A DNA stretch of 64,000 nt from Microbacterium sp. nov. GSS16. GTDB lineage: Bacteria > Actinomycetota > Actinomycetes > Actinomycetales > Microbacteriaceae. The DNA is taken from the NCBI RefSeq assembly GCF_028198145.1, contig NZ_CP116338.1:2232001-2296000 (forward strand), given 5' to 3'. The translations under genes and the position numbers were made by a program. Each line of letters opens with the position of its first letter. Within the stretch, counting starts at the first letter, position 1. The notes below the pieces were generated by a model. That model was not told the DNA's origin and made no database searches. It saw only the letters and a program-made list of their open reading frames with translations. Of this stretch, positions 24,313 through 32,985 are shown piece after piece.

Positions 24313-25125
24313 CTAGAACAGCGAGTTCATCGCGGCGTAGTCCACGGCGGGAGCCAGAGAAGCGTGCGTGCCCGTGGTCAGCAGTTCAGCGGCGGCCCGA
24401 TGCGCGACGGCGTAAGACGCCTGGGCCACGCCGGATCCGGCGCTCACGCGGGCGACGCCGAGCCGAGACAGGGCTGCGGCGGTGGGCGCGCCCGGTCCCA
24501 CCATGACGTTGACGGGGCCGTCGACCTCCTGCACGAGCACCCTGATCGTGTCGACATCGACCACGCCCGGAACGAACACGCCGTCCGCTCCGGCGTCGAG
24601 ATAGCGGCGCGCGCGCCGCAGCGTCTCTGCCAAGCGCTCCGCGGGAGCGGCGACGCCCCCGAGAAACACGTCGGTGCGGGCGTTGATGAACAGCGGCACA
24701 CCCGAGCGGGCGGCGGCGCGCCGGGCGGCGCTGATCCGGTCGGCCATGTCGCCGGGGTGCAGGAGTCCATCCTCGATGTTGATGCCGACCGCACCGCTCT
24801 CCACGACATCCGCCACCGTACGCTCGACGCCGGCTGCGCTGTCCGCGTATCCGGCCTCGACGTCGACGGTGACCGGCACCGTGACGGCGGCCACGATACG
24901 AGCCGCCGCGGCGATCGCTTCCTCGCGAGCGAGGACGTTACCGTCTGCGCAGCCCAGTGACCATGCCACCCCCGCACTGGTCGTCGCGATCGCCGGAGCG
25001 CCGGCACTCTCGATGAGCCGCGCGCTGGCAGCGTCCCACGCGTTGGCGAGGAGAAGTGGCTGTCCTGGGTTGAAGTGCAGAGCACGGAAGGTGATCGCCT
25101 GGGCATGTCTGTGTCTGTTGTCCAT
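24313..25125 (-). CDS. Isocitrate lyase/PEP mutase family protein
   Basis: This 270-residue alpha/beta-barrel protein belongs to the ICL/PEPM superfamily. It shows LLLANAWDAASARLIESAGAPAIATTSAGVA at the N terminus, the metal-binding acidic pair VTVDVEAGYAD, GINIEDGL and the strand FINARTDVFL. The isocitrate lyase KKCGH-type catalytic motif is missing, so it is not isocitrate lyase. Activity could be on a 2-methylisocitrate-like, oxaloacetate-like or phosphonate substrate; no neighbour helps. It is leftward, alone, and set between the aro cluster and efp. Confidence 0.85.
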   Translation of the reverse strand: MDNRHRHAQAITFRALHFNPGQPLLLANAWDAASARLIESAGAPAIATTSAGVAWSLGCADGNVLAREEAIAAAARIVAAVTVPVTVDVEAGYADSAAGVERTVADVVESGAVGINIEDGLLHPGDMADRISAARRAAARSGVPLFINARTDVFLGGVAAPAERLAETLRRARRYLDAGADGVFVPGVVDVDTIRVLVQEVDGPVNVMVGPGAPTAAALSRLGVARVSAGSGVAQASYAVAHRAAAELLTTGTHASLAPAVDYAAMNSLF

Positions 25126-25290
25126 CTGCTCAGTCCATCGCGGCCGGATGCCGAATGCTGGCGGGTTTCGGACGACGCAGTGCGGTGCCGCAGCCGATTC
25201 GACCGGAGGTCCGTGGGGGAGTGGTCCGGTCGCGAGAGGCGGAGACGTGAAGTGCGCCGCGGATCTGATCGCCCGATCCGAGGCATCCGA

Positions 25291-25296
25291 TAGAAT
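25291..25296 (+). promoter_or_regulatory. -10 box of efp-nusB (TAGAAT)
   Basis: TAGAAT is close to the TATAAT ideal and lies 74 bases before the efp ATG in a 245-base divergent gap. The rest of that gap (25126-25290) shows no other structure that I recognise. A TTGACA-like -35 box is not obvious. Confidence 0.55.
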
Positions 25297-25370
25297 CGGT
25301 TTTCGGCCACCTTCTTGCGCGCAACCGCGCCCGGCCCTCGAAGCTTCTGAATGAACGGACCCGCATCACC

Positions 25371-25934
25371 ATGGCATCCACCGCAGACATCAAGAACGGC
25401 GTCGTCATCAAGATCGACGGACAGCTCTGGAGCGTCGTGGAGTTCCAGCACGTCAAGCCCGGCAAGGGCGGCGCATTCGTCCGCACCAAGCTGAAGAACG
25501 TCGTCACGGGCAAGTCGGTCGACAAGACCTACAACGCCGGCACCAAGATCGAGATCGAGAACGTCGACCGTCGCGACTTCACCTACCTGTACACCGACGG
25601 CGACAGCTTCGTCTTCATGGACCAGGAGGACTACGACCAGATCAACGTCCCCGCGGCCACCGTCGGCGATGCCAAGAACTACATGCTCGAGAACCAGCAG
25701 GTGCAGATCGCCCTGAACAACGGCAACCCGCTGTACATCGAGCTCCCCGCGTCGGTCGTGCTCGAGGTCACCTACACCGAGCCGGGCCTGCAGGGCGACC
25801 GCTCGTCGGCCGGCACCAAGCCCGCCACCCTCGAGACCGGCTACGAGATCCAGGTCCCGCTCTTCCTCGAGACCGGCACCAAGGTCAAGGTCGACACCCG
25901 CACGGGTGACTACCTCGGTCGCGTCAACGACTGA
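25371..25934 (+). CDS. efp: Elongation factor P
   Basis: EF-P, 187 residues, rescues ribosomes stalled at proline runs. Three beta-barrel domains are readable; the tip loop is [17 protein letters not shown] with the conserved Lys at position 32. No EpmA/EpmB genes are seen here; actinobacterial EF-P is generally thought to work without that lysylation. The C-terminal signature [16 protein letters not shown] is intact. nusB starts two bases after the stop, forming an efp-nusB unit. Confidence 0.97.
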   Translation: MASTADIKNGVVIKIDGQLWSVVEFQHVKPGKGGAFVRTKLKNVVTGKSVDKTYNAGTKIEIENVDRRDFTYLYTDGDSFVFMDQEDYDQINVPAATVGDAKNYMLENQQVQIALNNGNPLYIELPASVVLEVTYTEPGLQGDRSSAGTKPATLETGYEIQVPLFLETGTKVKVDTRTGDYLGRVND

Positions 25935-25936
25935 CC

Positions 25937-26347
25937 TTGAGCGCCCGCACCAAGGCGCGCAAGCGCGCCCTCGACATCCTCTTCTCAGCTGACGTGCGCG
26001 GCGAGGAGCTCTCGGTCGTGCTCGCCGCAGCCGCCAAGCGCGCGGCCAGCGAGCCCGCACGTGAGGCGTCGTGGCTGTACGCCCGTGACATCGTCGACGG
26101 CATCATCGACAACCGCGATGAGATCGACGAGCACATCACCACGCACAGCAACGACTGGAAGCTCGACCGGATGCCCGCCGTCGACCGCGCCCTGCTGCGC
26201 ATCGGCACCTGGGAGATCGTCTACAACGACGAGGTGCCCACGGCCGTCGCGATCGACGAGGCAGTGGAGCTGGCCAAGGAGCTGTCGACCGAGGACTCCG
26301 GCGCCTTCGTGCACGGCGTGCTCGCGCGCATCGCACGTTCCATCTGA
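25937..26347 (+). CDS. nusB: Transcription antitermination factor NusB
   Basis: NusB, 136 residues, is an all-helical protein that binds boxA RNA with S10 in rRNA antitermination. It has the usual N-terminal arginine-rich helix (ARTKARKRALDILFSAD) and the C-terminal AVDRALLRIGTWEIVYNDEVPTAVAIDEAVELAKELS motif. The start codon is TTG at 25937, two bases past efp, which is conserved spacing in related genomes. Confidence 0.95.
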   Translation: MSARTKARKRALDILFSADVRGEELSVVLAAAAKRAASEPAREASWLYARDIVDGIIDNRDEIDEHITTHSNDWKLDRMPAVDRALLRIGTWEIVYNDEVPTAVAIDEAVELAKELSTEDSGAFVHGVLARIARSI

Positions 26348-26397
26348 ATCGCAGGCGGCGCTGACCGAGTGTCGGTGGTGACGGGGAGGATGCTGTC

Positions 26398-29300
26398 ATG
26401 AGGTCTCCCCGTCCCTCCGCAGCGGCGCTGCGCGATCTGGCGGGAGACGGCGGCTACGAGCGCGGGCTCGACTACGCCCGCCGCGGTCGCGTCGTCGATG
26501 CGCGGTGGGATACCGCAGCGCAGACGCTCACTGCTGAGGTGCTCGGAAGCGAAGCCGCGCCCTATCGCTGCCGGGTGCGATTCGACGGGCAGCGGATCAT
26601 GTCGACCAGCTGCACGTGCCCGGTCGCATCTGCCTGCAAGCACGCGATCGCAGCCGTCGTCATCGGCGCCGTCTCGGATGAGAGGTTCCGCGCAGAGCCG
26701 CCGTCACAAGCGATGACGATGCCCGCGCCGGCGCCTCCCCGAGAGCCGTGGGAGCAGTTCGGTGCCTTCGCGAGGCCGGCGCCGCCGCCCGCATGGCGTG
26801 CGCTGCTGGGCGCTGCACCCGCGCCGACCGCGCTTCCCCTCGCGCTGGGAATCGAGCTGCGCACGCGGCCCCGCCACTCGTTCGACCGGTGGGGACCGGC
26901 CGCCCTGCAGACGGCGACACCCCGAGATCTCGCGGGCGATCACGGTGAGATCCTGCTCTGCGTCCGCCCGCTCATGCGCAGCGCGTCGACGGGCCGGTGG
27001 ATCCACGGCGATGCCTCGTGGGACTCCGTGCGGCGCTCGTCGGCGCGCTTCGATGCCGACCAGGCGCGCTGGTTCACCGACTTCCTCAACATCGCGCGCG
27101 ACTCGCTGCTCTCCGGCACAGCGGGTGACTGGATCGCCCTCGACAGGGTCGAGACGCCGCTGCTCTGGCAGCACGTCGACGCTCTGGCGGGCCTCGGCAT
27201 CCCGATCATCCCGACGCAGAAGCACACCGCCGTCCGCTTCGCCGAAGGCGCGGCGGTCGGTCTGCGCATCGATCCCGTCGATGGCGGGGGATTGGCCGTC
27301 GGCGTCGACGCGGTGCTCGACGGGCAGGCGGCGCCGACGGCGCACCTGCGCCCGATCGGCCGCATCGGCCTGTACCGGTGGGAACTCGAGGGTTCGGGTC
27401 TCGAGGTGACCATCGCGCCCATCGGGCTCGCGCCGGCGGTTCTGAACGCCATCAACGCTCCTGCTCCGATCGATGTGCCGGCGCACGACCGGGAACGGTT
27501 CCTCGCCGAGGCCTATCCCGCTCTCGCCAGGCAGACCGTCGTCACGGCGTCTGAGGGCCTCGCCCTGCCCTCCCTCGCCGTTCCCGAGCCGGTGCTGCGC
27601 GTGACCTTCCGCTCGGGCCACCGCATCGCATACCGCTTCGAGTGGGAGTACGCGGGTCAGGGCTCCGTCGCATTCACCGACGGCTCGGAGCCTTTCCGCG
27701 ATCCGGATGCCGAGCAGCGGCGCTCCCGCGACATCGAGGCGATCTGGGCAGGTGCCGCTCGCGATGCGTTCCGTCATCGCGCTGAACTCGAACAGCTCGC
27801 TGCCGCGGAGTGGGCGGCGCACGTGCTGCCGGCTCTCGAGACGTCCGACGTCAAGGTCGTGGTCACCGGGCGCCGAACCCGATACCGAGAACTGACCGGC
27901 ACGCCCGAGATCTCGGTGTCGACGGTCGAGTCGACCGACGCCGACTGGTTCGACCTCGGCGTGCTGGTGAAGATCGATGGACACTCGATTCCGTTCACGC
28001 CGCTGTTCACCGCGCTGAGCATGCGGCGCACGAAACTCATGCTCGTCGACGGCACGTACTTCTCGCTCGCGCATCCCGCACTCCAGCAGCTGCGCGAGCT
28101 CATCGACGAGGCCGGCGCGCTCACCGAATGGGAGACCGGCCCGCGGATCAGCCGCTATCAGACCGCGCTCTGGGAGGATTTCGAGGATCTCGCCGACGAA
28201 TCCGAGCAGGCGGTCGGCTGGCGAGCTGTGGCCGAGGGCCTGCGTGGCATCGATCGGGTGCCGCACACCCCGCCGCCCGGCGGGCTTCGCGCTCACCTGC
28301 GTCCGTATCAGCAGCAGGGACTCGACTGGCTGGCGTTCCTCTGGCAGCACCGGCTCGGAGGCATCCTCGCCGACGACATGGGTCTCGGGAAGACCCTCCA
28401 GCTGCTGTCGCTCATCGCGCACGCCGTCGAGGCGGGCGAGAAGCGCCCCTTTCTCGTCATCGCGCCGACCTCGGTGCTCGGCACCTGGCGCAGCGAGGCG
28501 AGCCGGTTCACGCCCGACCTGCGGGTGAGCGTCGTCGAAGGCACCGGATCGCGGCGGGCCGACGAGATCGGCGCGATGGCCGCCGGCGCCGACATCGTCG
28601 TCACCTCGTACACGCTGCTTCGGCTCGACGCCGAGGAGTATCAGGGCATCGACTGGGCGGGCGTGATCATCGACGAGGCGCAGTTCGCGAAGAACCCCGC
28701 CACGAAGGTGCACCAGGCGATCGCGCAGCTGCGATCGGTCGTCACGATCGCCGTCACCGGCACGCCGCTCGAGAACAGCCTGACCGACCTGTGGGCGCTG
28801 TTCGCGCTGACCGCACCGGGACTGTTCCCGTCGAAGCGGCGATTCCGCGACGAGTACGTGCAGCCGATCGAGCGGGGCAAGGTGCCCGAGAACGAGGAGG
28901 GCGCCCCGTACCGGCAGCGGCGACTCGAGCGGCTGCGCCACCGCATCCGACCTCTCATGCTGCGACGCACCAAAGAGCTGGTCGCGGGCGATCTGCCCGA
29001 GAAGCAGGTGCAGGAGCTGTTCGTCGATCTGAGCCCTGCGCACCGGGCCCTCTACGACACCGTCCTGCAGAGGGAGCGGCAGAAGGTTCTCGGCCTGCTG
29101 GCCGATCTCGATCGCAACAGATTCATCGTGTTCCGCTCTCTCACGATGCTGCGGATGCTCGCGCTGTCGCCACGGCTGATCGACACGGATGCCGAGGATG
29201 CGTCGTCGGCGAAGCTGGACGTCCTGCTCGAGCACGTGCAGGAGCTGCGGGCCGGGGGGCACCGCGCCCTCGTCTTCAGCCAATTCACCTCATACCTCGA

Positions 29301-29712
29301 GCTGGCGGCCGAGCGGCTGCAGTCCGCGGGTATCGTCTACGAATACCTCGACGGGTCCACTCGACGACGCGACGACGTCATCGCGAAGTTCCGCTCCGGT
29401 GACGCCCCGGTGTTCCTGATCAGCCTGAAAGCCGGCGGGTTCGGGCTCACCCTCACCGAGGCGGACTACGTGCTGCTGCTCGACCCGTGGTGGAACCCCG
29501 CGGCCGAGGCGCAGGCGATAGACCGGACGCACCGGATCGGACAGACGCAGCCGGTGATCGTGTACCGCCTGATCGCCGCGGGAACGATCGAGGAGAAGGT
29601 CCTGGCACTGCAGCAGCGCAAGGCACGACTGTTCACCGCGGTCATGGACGACGAGGCGCTGTTCTCGCAGGCGCTCACCGCCGACGACATCCGCGGGCTG
29701 CTGGAGGCGTGA
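26398..29712 (+). CDS. SNF2-family DEAD/DEAH helicase with N-terminal SWIM zinc finger
   Basis: This 1104-residue ATPase has a SWIM zinc finger at about residues 63-86 (SCTCPVASACKHAIAAVV, the C-x-C...C-x-H pattern), a long middle region and a C-terminal SNF2 motor. Motor motifs: Walker A DDMGLGKTLQLLSLI (about residue 660), IIDEAQFAKNP, TGTPLENSLTDLW, and in the second lobe STRRRDDVIAKF, LISLKAGGFGLTLTEADYV, DPWWNPAAEAQAIDRTHRIGQ. This is the bacterial RapA/HepA-like SNF2 class that moves along DNA or acts on RNA polymerase; the precise task is unknown. It stands alone between nusB and an unrelated gene, with no methylase or nuclease partner, so a restriction or defence system is not indicated. 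Confidence 0.92.
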   Translation: MRSPRPSAAALRDLAGDGGYERGLDYARRGRVVDARWDTAAQTLTAEVLGSEAAPYRCRVRFDGQRIMSTSCTCPVASACKHAIAAVVIGAVSDERFRAEPPSQAMTMPAPAPPREPWEQFGAFARPAPPPAWRALLGAAPAPTALPLALGIELRTRPRHSFDRWGPAALQTATPRDLAGDHGEILLCVRPLMRSASTGRWIHGDASWDSVRRSSARFDADQARWFTDFLNIARDSLLSGTAGDWIALDRVETPLLWQHVDALAGLGIPIIPTQKHTAVRFAEGAAVGLRIDPVDGGGLAVGVDAVLDGQAAPTAHLRPIGRIGLYRWELEGSGLEVTIAPIGLAPAVLNAINAPAPIDVPAHDRERFLAEAYPALARQTVVTASEGLALPSLAVPEPVLRVTFRSGHRIAYRFEWEYAGQGSVAFTDGSEPFRDPDAEQRRSRDIEAIWAGAARDAFRHRAELEQLAAAEWAAHVLPALETSDVKVVVTGRRTRYRELTGTPEISVSTVESTDADWFDLGVLVKIDGHSIPFTPLFTALSMRRTKLMLVDGTYFSLAHPALQQLRELIDEAGALTEWETGPRISRYQTALWEDFEDLADESEQAVGWRAVAEGLRGIDRVPHTPPPGGLRAHLRPYQQQGLDWLAFLWQHRLGGILADDMGLGKTLQLLSLIAHAVEAGEKRPFLVIAPTSVLGTWRSEASRFTPDLRVSVVEGTGSRRADEIGAMAAGADIVVTSYTLLRLDAEEYQGIDWAGVIIDEAQFAKNPATKVHQAIAQLRSVVTIAVTGTPLENSLTDLWALFALTAPGLFPSKRRFRDEYVQPIERGKVPENEEGAPYRQRRLERLRHRIRPLMLRRTKELVAGDLPEKQVQELFVDLSPAHRALYDTVLQRERQKVLGLLADLDRNRFIVFRSLTMLRMLALSPRLIDTDAEDASSAKLDVLLEHVQELRAGGHRALVFSQFTSYLELAAERLQSAGIVYEYLDGSTRRRDDVIAKFRSGDAPVFLISLKAGGFGLTLTEADYVLLLDPWWNPAAEAQAIDRTHRIGQTQPVIVYRLIAAGTIEEKVLALQQRKARLFTAVMDDEALFSQALTADDIRGLLEA

Positions 29713-29776
29713 ACGCCGCGTCACAGTCATCCGGATAACCACGGCCGGTCACCGGGCCCGCTCAGCGAGCGCTCGG

Positions 29777-29782
29777 TAGAAT
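29777..29782 (+). promoter_or_regulatory. -10 box (TAGAAT) of the MBL-Rieske gene
   Basis: TAGAAT lies 27 bases before the ATG at 29810, and a GAGGAGAG ribosome site is in between. The gene therefore has its own promoter and is not an extension of the helicase unit. Confidence 0.55.
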
Positions 29783-29809
29783 CGACGTCGTCCAACCCTG
29801 AGGAGAGAC

Positions 29810-31402
29810 ATGCGGATCACGGGACTCGGCCACGCCGGGATGTTCATCGAGACGGTCGGCGGAAACATCATCTGCGACCCCGTGCTCGGTCCATCGTTCT
29901 ACGGCTCCTGGTTCCCGTTCCCCGACAACCGCGGCCTGGACTGGGAGCGACTGGGACGCGAGGCGGACTTCCTCTACATCTCGCACCGTCACCGCGACCA
30001 CTTCGACCCGAACCTGCTCGAGAAGTACATCTCGAAGGACATCGAGGTGCTGCTGCCCGAGTACGTCACCGACGACCTCGAGGTCGACATCCGCAGGCTC
30101 GGGTACGACAACATCACCTACGCACCGGCAGGCCAGGTGATCGAGCGCGGCGACCTGAAGATCATGATCACGCCGCTGCGCGCGCCGAGTGACGGCCCGA
30201 TCGGCGACTCCTCGCTGAGCGTCGATGACGGCACGGCATCCATCCTCAACCAGAACGACTCGCATCCGCTGGATCTGGAAGCGCTGCTGTCGTTCGGCAA
30301 GCCCGAGGCGTACTTCACCCAGGTGTCCGGCGCGATCTGGTGGCCGATGGTCTACGATCTGCCGCAGGACGCCAAGCAGAAGTTCGCCGCGCTCAAGCGC
30401 GAGGCGCAGAACAAGCGGGCGATGTACTACATCGAGAAGGTCGACGCACCGCACGTGTTCCCGATGGCCGGGCCCCCGATGTTCCTGCGCGACGAGCTGT
30501 TCCGGTTCAACGGGAAGGGTCAGGACGACGACTCGATCTTCACGGATCAGAAGGAGTTCCTCGCGCACATGAAGGAGCTGGCCCCGAAGTACGACGGCCA
30601 CCTCTTCATCCCCGGCACGGTGGTCGAGATGAACCACGGCGACATGACCGTGTCGCAGAGCCTGTACTCCGACGACGAGATCACCCACATCTTCGACGAG
30701 AAGTGGGACTACCTCGAAGAGCAGCGCGCATCGCGCCAGCAGGAGATCATCGATGAGGAGGCCACCCGCGCGGAGGTCATCCCCCCGGCGGAGATGCTCG
30801 CGGCGATCAAGGAGTGGTGGGAGCCGCTGCTGAAGAAGTCGCGCACCATCCGCCTCGGCGTGGGCGGCAACGTGCGCTTCCGCATCGGCGAGCTGGACAT
30901 GGTCGTCGACTTCCCCAAGGCGAAGGTGCGCGAGTACGCGGGGGAGGAGTGCATCTACTGGTACACGATCCCCGCCGATCTCGTCTCGACGAACATCCGC
31001 GACCACGAGATCGACTGGTCGAACTCCATCTTCCTGTCGATGCAGTTCTCGGTCGGCCGCAGCGGCAAGTTCAACGAGTTCCTCACCACGTTCCTGAAGT
31101 GCCTCTCGGTCGATCGCATCGAGTACGTCGAGAACTGGTACCAGGAGCAGACCGATCAGACCGAGGACGCCGAGATCGACGACTGGGTCGTGCAGCGCCG
31201 CTGCCCGCACCTGCGCGCCGACCTGACCCGTACGGGCAAGATCGAGAACGGCGTCCTGACCTGCTCGATGCACGACTGGAAGTGGGACCTCGAGACGGGC
31301 AAGTGCCTGACGACGACCGGGCACCCGATCCGCGCGTCGCGGGTCATCAAGACCGGCTCACGTTCCGAAGAGGAGCGCGAGCCCGCCGCCGCACGGGGCT
31401 GA
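29810..31402 (+). CDS. Metallo-beta-lactamase-fold protein with C-terminal Rieske [2Fe-2S] domain (CMP-Neu5Ac hydroxylase-like)
   Basis: The 530-residue protein begins with a UlaG-like metallo-beta-lactamase fold: RITGLGHAGMFIETVGGNIICDPV and the metal motif H59-R-H61-R-D63-H64. A middle part of about 250 residues follows (GPPMFLRDELFRFN, RIGVGGNVRFRIGELDMVVDFPKA type segments). The C-terminal Rieske centre has C465, H467, C485 and H488 in CPHLRADL...CSMHDWKWDLETGKC. The same two domain types occur in vertebrate CMAH, but there the Rieske domain comes first. Here it would be an iron-dependent oxygenase or hydrolase with its own electron-transfer domain. The substrate is unknown and no sialic acid genes are nearby. 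Confidence 0.85.
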   Translation: MRITGLGHAGMFIETVGGNIICDPVLGPSFYGSWFPFPDNRGLDWERLGREADFLYISHRHRDHFDPNLLEKYISKDIEVLLPEYVTDDLEVDIRRLGYDNITYAPAGQVIERGDLKIMITPLRAPSDGPIGDSSLSVDDGTASILNQNDSHPLDLEALLSFGKPEAYFTQVSGAIWWPMVYDLPQDAKQKFAALKREAQNKRAMYYIEKVDAPHVFPMAGPPMFLRDELFRFNGKGQDDDSIFTDQKEFLAHMKELAPKYDGHLFIPGTVVEMNHGDMTVSQSLYSDDEITHIFDEKWDYLEEQRASRQQEIIDEEATRAEVIPPAEMLAAIKEWWEPLLKKSRTIRLGVGGNVRFRIGELDMVVDFPKAKVREYAGEECIYWYTIPADLVSTNIRDHEIDWSNSIFLSMQFSVGRSGKFNEFLTTFLKCLSVDRIEYVENWYQEQTDQTEDAEIDDWVVQRRCPHLRADLTRTGKIENGVLTCSMHDWKWDLETGKCLTTTGHPIRASRVIKTGSRSEEEREPAAARG

Positions 31403-31435
31403 CGTCACACGTCATCGCGTCCCACCGGTCTGTCA

Positions 31436-31441
31436 TAGACT
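31436..31441 (+). promoter_or_regulatory. -10 box of the pyr operon (TAGACT)
   Basis: TAGACT sits 34 bases after the MBL-Rieske stop and 57 bases before the TTG start of pyrR. It should drive the pyrR-to-pyrF operon with a leader of about 50 bases, which contains the PyrR-like RNA element. Confidence 0.5.
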
Positions 31442-31466
31442 GGAGGCATCACCGAACCTTTAACAC

Positions 31467-31480
31467 CGTCCTGTGAGGCG
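31467..31480 (+). promoter_or_regulatory. PyrR-type RNA-binding loop in the pyrR leader
   Basis: CGTCCTGTGAGGCG matches 12 of 14 positions of the PyrR-binding loop consensus ARUCCNGNGAGGYU, including the whole UCCNGNGAGGY core. Flanking bases extend the hairpin (CCG with CGG, and CCTT with AAGG further out). The 3' side runs into GAGAAGGGAAG, the ribosome site of pyrR, so binding of UMP-loaded PyrR could block translation, as is described for mycobacteria. Confidence 0.65.
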
Positions 31481-31497
31481 GAGAAGGGAAGTGGCCG

Positions 31498-32028
31498 TTG
31501 TCTGCACGCACAGTGCTGCATGAAGCCGATATCGCGCGCGCTCTGACGCGCATCGCCCACGAGATCCTCGAGTCGAACCGAGGCGCCGACGGGCTCGTGC
31601 TCCTCGGCATCCCGACCAGGGGAGTGACGCTCGCCGAACGGCTCGGCACGATCATCTCCGGCATCGCCGGCACCGACATCGCGGTGGGCTCGCTCGACAT
31701 CACCCTGTTCCGCGACGACCTGTCGAAGCACCCGACCCGTGCGCCCAAGCGCACCGAGATCCCCGCCGGCGGCATCGACGGCAGGACCGTCGTGCTCGTC
31801 GACGACGTGCTGTTCTCGGGGCGCAGCATCCGCGCAGCGCTGGATGCCCTCCAGTCGATCGGTCGCCCCGCTGCAGTGCGTCTGGCGATCCTGGTGGATC
31901 GCGGCCACCGCGAGCTGCCCATCCGTCCCGACTTCGTCGGCAAGAACATCCCGTCCTCCCGCGCGGAACGAGTGAATCTGCGCCTTCGCGAGCTCGACGG
32001 AGCCGATGAGGTGACGATCGAATCATGA
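31498..32028 (+). CDS. pyrR: Bifunctional pyr operon regulator / uracil phosphoribosyltransferase PyrR
   Basis: PyrR, 176 residues, is an RNA-binding regulator of the pyrimidine operon with weak uracil phosphoribosyltransferase activity. The PRPP motif is [22 protein letters not shown], and [17 protein letters not shown] and [23 protein letters not shown] are family signatures. The start codon is TTG at 31498 after GAGAAGGGAAG. It is the first gene of the operon and its own leader carries the likely target. Its end overlaps pyrB by four bases. Confidence 0.95.
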   Translation: MSARTVLHEADIARALTRIAHEILESNRGADGLVLLGIPTRGVTLAERLGTIISGIAGTDIAVGSLDITLFRDDLSKHPTRAPKRTEIPAGGIDGRTVVLVDDVLFSGRSIRAALDALQSIGRPAAVRLAILVDRGHRELPIRPDFVGKNIPSSRAERVNLRLRELDGADEVTIES

Positions 32029-32984
32029 GGCACCTGCTCGACATCCGCACCCTCGATCGCGAGCAGGCCCTGCGCATCCTCGACGTCGCCGAGGACATGG
32101 CCGACACGCAGTCGCGCGAGGTCAAGAAGCTTCCCACGCTCCTCGGCAAGACCGTCGTCAACCTCTTCTTCGAGGACTCCACCCGCACCCGCATCTCATT
32201 CGAAGCGGCGGCGAAGCGACTCTCCGCCGACGTGATCAACTTCGCGGCGAAGGGCTCCAGCGTGTCGAAGGGCGAGAGCCTGAAGGACACCGCCCAGACC
32301 CTGCAGGCGATGGGGGCGGATGCCGTGGTCGTGCGCCACTCGGCGTCCGGAGCACCCCGCACGCTGGCGACGAGCGGCTGGATCTCCGCCGGCGTGGTCA
32401 ATGCGGGCGACGGCACGCACGAGCACCCGACCCAGGCTCTGCTCGACGCATTCACGATCCGCAAGCGCCGCCACGGCAGCGAGAGCCGTGGCCGCGACCT
32501 GTCTGGCCTGCGCGTCGTCATCGTCGGCGACGTGCTGCACTCCCGGGTGGCTCGCTCCAACGTGTGGCTGCTGTCGCTGCTCGGCGCCGACGTCACACTG
32601 GTCACCCCGCCGACGCTCGTACCGCAGAACGTGTCGCAGTGGCCCGTGCGAGTGATCTACGACCTCGACGCCGCACTGGCCGAGGGGCCGGACGCCGTCA
32701 TGATGCTGCGCATCCAGGCGGAGCGGATGCACGCCGCGTATTTCCCCACTGAGCGGGAGTATTCCCGGCTATGGGGGCTCGACGCCGTGCGCGCGGCGAG
32801 CCTGCCGGACGATAGCATTGTGATGCACCCGGGGCCCATGAACCGCGGGCTGGAGATCTCATCCGAAGCCGCGGATTCGCCCCGCTCCACCGTGCTGGAG
32901 CAGGTCACGAACGGAGTCTCCGTGCGCATGGCCGTGCTCTATCTGCTGCTGGCAGGCGAGCGCAACGACGAAGAGGGGAAGTGA
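32025..32984 (+). CDS. pyrB: Aspartate carbamoyltransferase, catalytic chain
   Basis: PyrB, 319 residues, makes N-carbamoyl-aspartate from carbamoyl phosphate and aspartate. The carbamoyl-phosphate loop [19 protein letters not shown] (about residues 47-65) and [13 protein letters not shown] are intact, as is [11 protein letters not shown]. No regulatory chain (pyrI) is present, as in Gram-positives. It overlaps pyrR by four bases; pyrC starts one base after its stop. Confidence 0.96.
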   Translation: MRHLLDIRTLDREQALRILDVAEDMADTQSREVKKLPTLLGKTVVNLFFEDSTRTRISFEAAAKRLSADVINFAAKGSSVSKGESLKDTAQTLQAMGADAVVVRHSASGAPRTLATSGWISAGVVNAGDGTHEHPTQALLDAFTIRKRRHGSESRGRDLSGLRVVIVGDVLHSRVARSNVWLLSLLGADVTLVTPPTLVPQNVSQWPVRVIYDLDAALAEGPDAVMMLRIQAERMHAAYFPTEREYSRLWGLDAVRAASLPDDSIVMHPGPMNRGLEISSEAADSPRSTVLEQVTNGVSVRMAVLYLLLAGERNDEEGK

Positions 32985-32985
32985 A

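Noticed and set aside
26398..29712. A DISARM- or restriction-like defence locus around the SNF2 gene.
   Set aside because: The neighbours are nusB and an MBL-Rieske gene; no methyltransferase, nuclease, PLD or DUF1998 gene accompanies it.
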